A stretch of DNA of 16,996 nucleotides, from positions 1 to 16,996 of the forward strand of contig PEWF01000106.1 in NCBI GenBank assembly GCA_002779595.1. The letters are read 5' to 3'. Origin of the DNA: an archaeon CG07_land_8_20_14_0_80_38_8 (GTDB lineage: Archaea > Nanobdellota > Nanobdellia > Tiddalikarchaeales > Tiddalikarchaeaceae). Made by a program: the position numbers and the translations under genes. Positions 11,154-16,996 of this stretch are shown in pieces. The notes under the pieces were generated by a model that searched no databases, was not told the origin of the DNA, and worked only from the letters and a program-made list of their open reading frames with translations. Each line of letters starts with the position of its first letter. The first letter of the stretch is position 1.

Positions 11154-13700
11154 ATGACTTTTATGAAGAAACTGCAATTATTAATTCTGCTATTATTTTT
11201 TCTCACCCCAGTTTTTGCATGGACATCTTATGGAAATGACAACATTAACAGTTTTCACACTGACGCGGAAGGCGAAAGCGTGCTGATTCCCGAATTCTCA
11301 GCACAACTCTCAGGAAGCGCAAGATTCAGCCCGTTAATTTATGATAATAAATTATTCGCATTCACTGACAAATTAACAGTTTTTAATGATGACGGAAGCA
11401 TTGCATGGGTTTATGATTCAGGATTCGTGAAAAACAGCCCAATAATTTATGAGGATTCAGTCATTATCAGCAGTGACAAAGGATTAATCTGCTTATACTT
11501 GGACGGTTCATTAAAATGGAACGTTTCATCACCAATTGCAGAATCACCATTAATAGTTTACAATAATGATTTAATATTCAGCACTGCGAATGACGTGAGA
11601 GCCTACAATCCATTAACAGGGGATTTATTGTGGAATAATACGAGCATGACAGGATGCACCTCTCCAGGCATAATATTGGGCAATGATTTAATCATAGGAT
11701 GCGGGAGCACTATTTACTCGCTTGATTTGGGCAATAATTCTGTGAATTTTGCCAAAAATTTAAACTACGGACTTGGCAAAGCAATCACTGCAAAAGACAA
11801 TAATATTTTCGTTGCAGTGAACAATAAAATTATTGCATTAAATTTGCAGGGAGAAATAATAGGTTCGATTCCGTTCTTTTCATTAAAAACAGCGGTTAAC
11901 ACGAACCTTGCATCAGGTGATGAAGTTTACGCATGCGCATTAAACGGATTGCATGCAGTAAATCTTGGCGATGATTTCCTTTACTACGAGAACGTTTACC
12001 TTAACTACCCAAACTGCGCGAACCCAGTGCTTTTTGACTACAACAATGATGGTCATGCTGAAATATTATTCTCAATGAATAATTCCCTGAAAATAATCAA
12101 CAGTGAAGGGGAAGAGCTTGCAAGCAAAACGTCAGATTCAAAATTATTCCTCACTGTTGACAATTTAAACAATGACGGTCTGGCAGAAGTTGCAGCACTG
12201 TCAGAAACCGGCAAATTAACAGTTTACAATACTGCATCGCCTGACAATACTGTGCACTTGTTGCTGAACGGTTCAGGATTAATTGCAGAAATAATCAATA
12301 ACGGGCACGCTGACAGCAGTAATGCAACTCTGGCAATCATTTTCATGAATGAGAGTTTTTCAAAAACAGCCAGCATCCCTTCAGGAGGAAAAATTACTGA
12401 ATTCTTCAAAATCACTCCCTTAGTAACTGGTGAGTTTTACATAAACGCGTCAATTACTGACGCTGTTGACTTCAATGCTTTAAACAATAATGATTCAATT
12501 GTTGTGCAAATTTTCCAGATAACGAATGATTCAGGATTGGAAATAATAAGCAATAACCACTTTTACGATTTTAATAATAATTACGAATCAGCGCTTAATT
12601 TACTGGACGTTAACGGCGACAAAATCAAAGAATACGTAATCAACACTACAGGCAGCGTTTATTATGACACTTTCATGGAGAACAGCAATTTTTACCCAAT
12701 AGCTGACTTAATGTTAATCCTGAACTCATTCCCTGATGAAGTGTACGAGAATGAAGCACTGCAGGTTACTGCATCAATCACGAATACAGGAGTTTACAAT
12801 ATTACAAATGCTGCAGTGTCACTGCTCGTTGACGGATTCATAAATGACACTGTTAAGTATGACATTATGAAAAATTCAACCAAGAGTTTCAGTTTTAACC
12901 TGTCAGGTTTAACTGTTGGTTATCATTTTGTGAAAGTGCGCACAGATTATGACGCTGAAATCTGCGAAAATAATGAGGATAATAATGAACAATCCAAAGG
13001 AATAACAGTTTATGAAACACCACTCCATGAATTAAGCGTTTTAATAGACACTACAGGCACAACACTTTACAATAACATGCTGAAAATAATAATCAACAAT
13101 TCAGGAACATTCAATGAAGATTTAAGAATAAGTTCAAATCCTGAATTCTTCACTTCAAAAACAGTAACGTCGAATAAGAAAACAGTGCAGGAATATTATG
13201 CTGAGCTTAAAAATATTCATGCAGGCGCGGAATCTTTCAATTTAACAATAAGTAATCAGTATTATTACTTCTCTCACATGATTGGATTAAACTTCTTATG
13301 CGAGTACGATAATGACTGCAGTAACGGCGAATACTGTTATGAAGGGGAATGCCTTGCAATCCCTGACAAGAGCATTAAAGTAATGGCAGACAATTACTCG
13401 AATGGAACAATTAGTGCAGAGTCAAACTTTTTAACAGGCATGCTTCCAATATTCTCTTTTGACTCGGACAATAAAATACTTTACTGGGTTGTTGTAGTAA
13501 TCCTTGATTTAATCGCAAGTTACGGAATATACCTTGTATCGTACAAATTATTCAGGGAGCAGGCGCACTTATTAGGCATTACAAATTTTATACTATTCAT
13601 AGGAATAACTTACGTGTTCGAGCCCGCGAATATGCAATTAGTTTTATTATTCGAATTAATACTCTCAGCAGTATTTTTCATGATAATGAGACAGGATTAG
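11154..13700 (+). CDS. Exported membrane-anchored beta-propeller/CARDB protein
   Basis: This 848-residue surface protein starts with a signal peptide (basic KK, then a leucine-rich core ending VFA at about residue 22). Residues about 25-290 have PQQ/WD-like propeller repeats (DGSIAWVYDSG, DGSLKWNVSS, TGDLLWNNTS). Three Asp/Asn-rich FG-GAP/EF-loop-like units follow (DYNNDGHAE about 294, NLNNDGLAE about 336, DVNGDKIKE about 484). A CARDB domain spans about 516-620, with DLMLILNSFP, ITNTGVYN and the closing ENNEDNNEQS. A four-cysteine loop is near 716-733, and three hydrophobic spans occupy about 773-845. The bulk should lie outside the membrane, with many N-glycosylation sequons. Ligand and role are unknown; adhesion or envelope function is a guess. 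ATG 11163 is an alternative start. Confidence 0.87.
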   Translation: MTFMKKLQLLILLLFFLTPVFAWTSYGNDNINSFHTDAEGESVLIPEFSAQLSGSARFSPLIYDNKLFAFTDKLTVFNDDGSIAWVYDSGFVKNSPIIYEDSVIISSDKGLICLYLDGSLKWNVSSPIAESPLIVYNNDLIFSTANDVRAYNPLTGDLLWNNTSMTGCTSPGIILGNDLIIGCGSTIYSLDLGNNSVNFAKNLNYGLGKAITAKDNNIFVAVNNKIIALNLQGEIIGSIPFFSLKTAVNTNLASGDEVYACALNGLHAVNLGDDFLYYENVYLNYPNCANPVLFDYNNDGHAEILFSMNNSLKIINSEGEELASKTSDSKLFLTVDNLNNDGLAEVAALSETGKLTVYNTASPDNTVHLLLNGSGLIAEIINNGHADSSNATLAIIFMNESFSKTASIPSGGKITEFFKITPLVTGEFYINASITDAVDFNALNNNDSIVVQIFQITNDSGLEIISNNHFYDFNNNYESALNLLDVNGDKIKEYVINTTGSVYYDTFMENSNFYPIADLMLILNSFPDEVYENEALQVTASITNTGVYNITNAAVSLLVDGFINDTVKYDIMKNSTKSFSFNLSGLTVGYHFVKVRTDYDAEICENNEDNNEQSKGITVYETPLHELSVLIDTTGTTLYNNMLKIIINNSGTFNEDLRISSNPEFFTSKTVTSNKKTVQEYYAELKNIHAGAESFNLTISNQYYYFSHMIGLNFLCEYDNDCSNGEYCYEGECLAIPDKSIKVMADNYSNGTISAESNFLTGMLPIFSFDSDNKILYWVVVVILDLIASYGIYLVSYKLFREQAHLLGITNFILFIGITYVFEPANMQLVLLFELILSAVFFMIMRQD

Positions 13701-13703
13701 AAA

Positions 13704-13826
13704 TTACTTTTTCATACTTTTTTCTATTTTTCCCTTAATCTCTAACTTGCTGACTTCTTTCAAGCGTCTTCTGTCCAGCTTCCTCTGCTGCCTTGAAATC
13801 CTTTTGTTGTAAACTTTTTTTGCCAT
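13704..13826 (-). CDS. Small very basic protein, 40 aa
   Basis: A short frame fills most of the 193-bp gap between the propeller gene and the Drg GTPase. The product begins MAKKVYNKRISRQQRK and continues as a single basic helix-like stretch ending KSMKK; about 40% of residues are K or R. Its codons resemble those of neighbours (AGG/AGA arginine, AAG/AAA lysine). A TATA element at 13856-13865 lies 30-39 nt before its ATG. Size and charge resemble small RNA-binding or ribosome-associated proteins, but it does not match S30e, L39e or L41e as I know them. A basic peptide this short could be chance; the promoter and MAKK start favour a gene. Confidence 0.6.
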   Translation of the reverse strand: MAKKVYNKRISRQQRKLDRRRLKEVSKLEIKGKIEKSMKK

Positions 13827-13855
13827 AACTTTAACAATTAACTATTACAGCGATG

Positions 13856-13868
13856 TTTTTAAAAATTT
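13856..13868. promoter_or_regulatory. Shared palindromic TATA element, small basic protein / Drg GTPase
   Basis: TTTTTAAAAATTT between the two divergent genes reads as a TATA box on both strands. It is 26-38 nt before the Drg ATG (13894) and 30-42 nt before the minus-strand ATG (13826). It is the only strong TATA-like site in the 67-bp gap. Confidence 0.5.
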
Positions 13869-13893
13869 ACCTCTTCCTTTTAATTATTAAGTC

Positions 13894-14979
13894 ATGATTC
13901 AGGATGAGATTAAAAGCGTTGAGGAAGAAATTCATAAGACTAAAAAGAATAAAGCCACTGAGAGGCACTTGGCAATGCTTTACTGCAAGCTCGGGAAATT
14001 AAGGGATGAGGCAGAGAAGAAAACCAGGGGTGGAGGCAAGGGCAAGGGCTACACTGTAAAGAAAAGCGGTGACGCGACAGCAACACTCGTCGGCTTCCCA
14101 AGCGTAGGAAAAAGCACACTAATCAATGCTTTAACGAATGCTGACTCGGAAGTTGCTGCTTATGATTTTACAACTTTAACTGCTATTCCAGGAATAATGA
14201 AATACAAGCAGGCAAGTTTCCAAATAGTTGATTTGCCTGGCATTATCTCCGATGCGAGTGTAGGCAGGGGAAAAGGGAAGGAGGTTTTAAGCGTTGTAAG
14301 GAATGCTGATTTGGTGATAATAATGCTTGATGCAAAAAAATTGCATCATTACAACATTATTACAAAAGAATTGCACGATGCAGGCATACGCCTGGATTCC
14401 AAACCTCCGGAAATAATGTTCAAGAATTCAATGAAGGGAGGGATTAAGGTTTCAGTTACTGTAAAACTCACCCATTTAAGCATTGAAATGGTTAAGGAAA
14501 TGCTGAGGAATTACGGCTTCATTAACGGGGAAGTTATTATCAGGAAAAACGTTATTCCTGAAGAATTCATTGATGCATTATTGGGCAGCAGGCACTACGT
14601 TCCGTCGCTCACAATTATTAACAAAATAGATAATTTAAGCAGTGAAGAACTGGGAAGAGTGAGAAGGAAATTCCCAAACGCGGTATTAATAAGCGCTGAA
14701 AAAGAATGGGGCTTAGATGAATTAAGGGAGCAGATTTTCAGAAAGACGAAACTTATCAGGATTTACTTAAAACCCCATGGCAAACCAGCTGACATGAACG
14801 AGCCGTTAATAATGCATGAAGGAATCACTGTTAGGGATTTGGGTGTGAAAATCCACAAGGATTTTGTTAAAAATTTCAGGTACGCGCAGGTATGGGGCAA
14901 AAGCGCAAGATTCCCCGGACAAAAATTAGGAATCAACCACGAACTAAAAGACGAAGACATAGTAACAATAGTTATTTAG
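13894..14979 (+). CDS. Drg-family GTPase with TGS domain
   Basis: The product belongs to the archaeal/eukaryotic DRG branch of Obg-type GTPases, which associate with ribosomes and translation. Residues 1-55 are a charged helical hairpin (KSVEEEIHKTKKNKATERHL) ending in a glycine/lysine linker (GGGKGKGY). The G domain follows with GFPSVGKST at 67-75 (G1), DFTTLTAIPG at 91-100 (switch I), DLPGIISDASVGRGKG at 113-128 (G3 with the family's GRGKG), NKID at 243-246 (G4) and SAEKEWGLDEL at 267-277 (G5). An S5D2-like insert fills 150-240. The TGS domain runs 287-361 (IRIYLKPHGKPAD ... LKDEDIVTIVI). Length and order are standard. ATG 13894 is about 30 nt from the TATA element, so the message is probably leaderless. 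Confidence 0.95.
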   Translation: MIQDEIKSVEEEIHKTKKNKATERHLAMLYCKLGKLRDEAEKKTRGGGKGKGYTVKKSGDATATLVGFPSVGKSTLINALTNADSEVAAYDFTTLTAIPGIMKYKQASFQIVDLPGIISDASVGRGKGKEVLSVVRNADLVIIMLDAKKLHHYNIITKELHDAGIRLDSKPPEIMFKNSMKGGIKVSVTVKLTHLSIEMVKEMLRNYGFINGEVIIRKNVIPEEFIDALLGSRHYVPSLTIINKIDNLSSEELGRVRRKFPNAVLISAEKEWGLDELREQIFRKTKLIRIYLKPHGKPADMNEPLIMHEGITVRDLGVKIHKDFVKNFRYAQVWGKSARFPGQKLGINHELKDEDIVTIVI

Positions 14980-14984
14980 CAAAG

Positions 14985-14990
14985 TTTATA
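14985..14990 (+). promoter_or_regulatory. TATA box of the 15023 gene
   Basis: TTTATA in an AAAGTTTATAAC context lies 33-38 nt before the ATG at 15023, just downstream of the Drg stop. It predicts a start site near 15012-15016 and a very short leader. Confidence 0.45.
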
Positions 14991-14997
14991 ACAATCA

Positions 14998-15007
14998 TTT
15001 TTTTTTT
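14998..15007 (+). terminator. T-tract, probable terminator of the Drg gene
   Basis: Ten consecutive T residues lie 19 bp after the Drg stop codon, as in archaeal T-tract termination. The tract sits between the TATA box and start codon of the next gene, so it would end the Drg transcript without interrupting the 15023 gene. Confidence 0.45.
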
Positions 15008-15022
15008 AACTCTTATTATTAG

Positions 15023-15514
15023 ATGAGCAGCAAATTTGTACTGGAATGTATTCTCAAAGCGGATAATAATTTCTCCACTCCCGGAGAGCGAAATGAAGCG
15101 GTAGGGCAACTTTTCATGAAGTACGTGAAATATTTGAATTTATACCTTACAGAGGTTTTAAATCCTGAATATATTAATTTTAACTGTGATGATTACATTT
15201 GTACTGATTTCCAATTTCAGCCCAGCAATTATTTAATTAAGGAGTTAAGTAAGAGGAATAGGAGATACAAAGGCGGCGAGATTGCTTTCTTCAGCAATTT
15301 CAGAAGAGAAGATTTTGATTTTTTCATTGATATTGACCCTGATAACTATAAGACTTACATTACTGAGAGGGTTTGGCGCTGGAAGAAATTAATAGACTGC
15401 GATAAACCAAGAAGTTACGCAAAAGGTGTGAAAGACTTAAATTTGGCGCACTTAATATTAAAAGATTTTTACAACCAAGTCCAAGATGGTAAATACGAAA
15501 CTAAGATAGAATAA
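15023..15514 (+). CDS. Hypothetical protein, 163 aa
   Basis: I do not recognise this family. The product is rich in aromatic residues and in D/N (FDFFIDIDPDNYKTY near residues 113-127), with a helical N-terminus (GQLFMKYVKYLNLYLTEVL), a central strand segment (GGEIAFFSNF) and a helical C-terminus. Four cysteines do not form a clear zinc motif. No signal peptide or membrane span is evident. It looks more AT-rich and less strongly codon-biased than the flanking Drg and enolase genes. It has its own TATA box and ends one base before the convergent enolase stop. Confidence 0.72.
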   Translation: MSSKFVLECILKADNNFSTPGERNEAVGQLFMKYVKYLNLYLTEVLNPEYINFNCDDYICTDFQFQPSNYLIKELSKRNRRYKGGEIAFFSNFRREDFDFFIDIDPDNYKTYITERVWRWKKLIDCDKPRSYAKGVKDLNLAHLILKDFYNQVQDGKYETKIE

Positions 15515-15515
15515 T

Positions 15516-16736
15516 CTACTTCTTCATCATCTGCTCCAATATTAACAGCCTGTTATATTTGCTTACCCTTTCGCCCCTGCACGGAGCGCCTGCTTTTATT
15601 TGGTTGCAGTGCCAGCCGAGGCATAAGTCGCTTATGAAGTCATCGCAGGTTTCGCCGCTCCTGTGGCTTACAACCACGTTCATCCCTGCTTTCTGCGCAG
15701 TCCTGCAAGCCTTATTCGCTTCAGTAATAGTTCCCGCCTGGTTAATTTTTAGCAATAAAGCGCTGCACGCTTTCAACCCAATACTTTTATGCAAACGCTC
15801 AGCACTAGTCACTAACAAGTCATCACCAACAACCTGCACTTTTCCCCTTAACTCCTTGTTCAATAATGCTGTTGTTTTAAAATCATCCTCATAAAAAGGG
15901 TCTTCAATGCTTATTAACGGATACTTCTTAACTAATGACTTGTAATAATCCAATAATTCTGCTTTGCCTAACTTTTTCCCGTTAATGTCATATTTTCCCT
16001 TCTTGTAAAATTCTGTTGACGCGGCATCAATACCAAGACTAACTTTCTTCCCGTAACCCAGATTATCCACTGCTTTAAGCACTAATCTGAACGCTTCCTC
16101 AACATCATTAACAGGCGGAGCAAACCCGCCCTCGTCGCCGACATTAACAGCAGTCTTCCCGTACTTTTTCAGTATAACACCCTTCAATTCATGGTAAACT
16201 TCGCTTGCAATCCTGATTTCGTCATTAAAACTCTTAGCATCAGGAATAATCATGCACTCCTGAATAGCTATACTATTCCCTGCGTGCTTCCCTCCGTTAA
16301 TCACGTTCAATAACGGCGTTGGGAAGCCGTGAAAACCCCCCAAGTACTCGAACAATTGGACACCTTTCTCATTTGCAGCGCACCGCGCGCACGCCATGCT
16401 AACGCTTAATATGGCATTCGCGCCTAATCTTTTCTTGTTCTTAGTGCCGTCCAATTCCTTCATTGCATAATCTATCTTTTCCTGCTCAAAAACGTTCATT
16501 CCTTTCAGTTTATTATTAATAACAGTGTTAACGTTCTTAACTGCTTTATTAACTCCCAAACCATGAAAATTTCTGCCTTTATCCCTTAACTCGAACGCTT
16601 CATGCGAGCCAGTGCTTGCACCGCTCGGAACGCTTGCGACTCCAACATTATTATCAGTTCTTACCAAAGTCATAATTGTCGGGTTCCCGCGCGAGTCAAG
16701 AATCTGGAAACTCCTGATTAAATTTATGCTGCTCAT
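15516..16736 (-). CDS. eno: Enolase (phosphopyruvate hydratase)
   Basis: Enolase interconverts 2-phosphoglycerate and phosphoenolpyruvate in glycolysis and gluconeogenesis. The 406-residue product opens with IRSFQILDSRGNPT and has the mobile loop PSGASTGSHEAFELRD, GDEGGFAPP with the acid/base glutamate region, the magnesium ligands in LGIDAAS, ISIEDPFYEDD and VVGDDL, the catalytic lysine in LLLKINQAGTITEA, SHRSGET, and the terminal GAPCRGERVSKYNRLL. All catalytic elements are present. ATG 16736 is chosen since the conserved domain begins right after it and a TATA element lies 24-31 nt upstream; the longer frame upstream would run into the divergent gene. This is the only central-carbon enzyme in the window, transcribed alone and converging on an orphan gene. 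Confidence 0.96.
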   Translation of the reverse strand: MSSINLIRSFQILDSRGNPTIMTLVRTDNNVGVASVPSGASTGSHEAFELRDKGRNFHGLGVNKAVKNVNTVINNKLKGMNVFEQEKIDYAMKELDGTKNKKRLGANAILSVSMACARCAANEKGVQLFEYLGGFHGFPTPLLNVINGGKHAGNSIAIQECMIIPDAKSFNDEIRIASEVYHELKGVILKKYGKTAVNVGDEGGFAPPVNDVEEAFRLVLKAVDNLGYGKKVSLGIDAASTEFYKKGKYDINGKKLGKAELLDYYKSLVKKYPLISIEDPFYEDDFKTTALLNKELRGKVQVVGDDLLVTSAERLHKSIGLKACSALLLKINQAGTITEANKACRTAQKAGMNVVVSHRSGETCDDFISDLCLGWHCNQIKAGAPCRGERVSKYNRLLILEQMMKK

Positions 16737-16743
16737 TAGAAAC

Positions 16744-16767
16744 TTTAAAAAGCCGAGCATTTTTATA
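16744..16767. promoter_or_regulatory. Interlocked divergent TATA boxes, enolase / membrane protein
   Basis: In the 40-bp gap, TTTAAAAA at 16744-16751 is 26-33 nt before the plus-strand ATG (16777). TATAAAAA on the minus strand at 16760-16767 is 24-31 nt before the enolase ATG (16736). Each TATA box therefore lies between the other promoter's TATA box and start site, and both transcripts should be leaderless. Confidence 0.55.
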
Positions 16768-16776
16768 GTTTTTTTA

Positions 16777-16996
16777 ATGGCTGGCATTCGTTCTATCGGC
16801 ATATTAACAGGTGTTGCAATAATTGTTATAATCAACTTATTCCTTATTTACACTGCTTACTTGTGGCTGGTTAATATTGAAGCAAGAAGCCAGGCAGAAG
16901 TGAAAGACGCTGTTAATAATTGGTGCGACTGCCTTGAAATAGTAGATGATAACGGGAGCAGAATATTAGTCATGAACATTAAATGCCCGCTGCTTT
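16777..16996 (+). CDS. Membrane protein, N-terminal fragment (runs off the right edge)
   Basis: Seventy-three residues are visible. MAGIRSIG is followed by one long hydrophobic span (GILTGVAIIVIINLFLIYTAYLWLV read in segments, about residues 8-32), which could be an uncleaved signal anchor, and then a hydrophilic part with WCDCLEIVDDNGS and a further cysteine near IKCPLL. The layout suggests a single N-terminal anchor with an exposed domain. The frame stays open to the window edge, and a TATA box at 16744-16751 supports the ATG. The family cannot be told from this fragment. Confidence 0.7.
   Translation, partial: MAGIRSIGILTGVAIIVIINLFLIYTAYLWLVNIEARSQAEVKDAVNNWCDCLEIVDDNGSRILVMNIKCPLL

Noticed and set aside
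11143..11157. A four-codon ATG-to-TGA mini-frame overlapping the start of the propeller gene as ATGA.
   Set aside because: Too short to distinguish from chance in AT-rich sequence, and there is no ribosome binding site.
13704..13735. T-rich runs after the propeller gene as a plus-strand terminator.
   Set aside because: They coincide with AAA/AAG codons of the minus-strand basic peptide; they may serve both roles, but the sequence alone does not show it.
16737..16835. N-terminal extension of enolase by 33 residues to 16835.
   Set aside because: The extension is not enolase-like, would contain both promoters and overlap the divergent membrane-protein gene, and the domain begins properly at ATG 16736.

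Overview
This AT-rich, gene-dense window is archaeal. It carries archaeal/eukaryotic-type ribosomal proteins (S15 with the long N-terminus, S6e, S24e, S27ae), aIF2-gamma, Rpo7 (RpoE'), Spt4, the KEOPS subunits Kae1 and Bud32, an archaeal Drg-type GTPase and an archaeal RecJ/GAN-like DHH nuclease. Most first genes of transcription units have a TATA-like element about 25-33 nt before the start codon, as for leaderless messages, whereas several internal operon genes are preceded by a GGTGA-type ribosome binding site. Small proteins, tight overlaps, AT bias and unfused Kae1/Bud32 would fit a DPANN-type lineage, but that placement is inference.

Layout. (1) 1-1053, minus: S15 followed by a DHH nuclease that runs off the left edge. 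(2) 1137-2830, plus: an unknown protein, a metallo-beta-lactamase-fold hydrolase, and a divergent nucleoside phosphorylase/nucleosidase-family protein. (3) 2825-8213, minus: a long information-processing operon, read S6e, aIF2-gamma, PIN protein, Rpo7, Spt4, S24e, S27ae, unknown, Kae1, Bud32. (4) 8316-9134, minus: a methyltransferase that strongly resembles the aminoglycoside-resistance 16S rRNA m7G1405 family (ArmA/Rmt/FmrO). (5) 9200-10750, plus: three unknown genes, the last a coiled-coil/winged-helix protein. (6) 10808-13700, plus: a PadR-type regulator with a large exported beta-propeller/CARDB membrane protein. (7) 13704-13826, minus: a 40-aa very basic protein, divergent from the Drg GTPase (13894-14979, plus). 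(8) 15023-15514, plus: an orphan gene that ends 1 bp from the convergent enolase (15516-16736, minus). A membrane protein starts at 16777 and runs off the right edge.

How it works together. The central operon groups translation (S6e, S24e, S27ae, aIF2-gamma), transcription (Rpo7, Spt4), probable RNA processing (PIN) and tRNA t6A synthesis (Kae1, Bud32), a classical archaeal grouping. Its most unusual trait is start-codon use. The PIN gene has no ATG/GTG/TTG near its conserved N-terminus and appears to start at CTG, aIF2-gamma appears to start at ATA, and Rpo7 and Bud32 start at TTG; several of these overlap the upstream stop and follow a GGTGA/GGTGG motif. The strongest novelty candidates are these non-canonical starts and the archaeal homologue of aminoglycoside-resistance 16S rRNA methyltransferases. 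No CRISPR array, insertion sequence, tRNA, rRNA or phage gene was seen.
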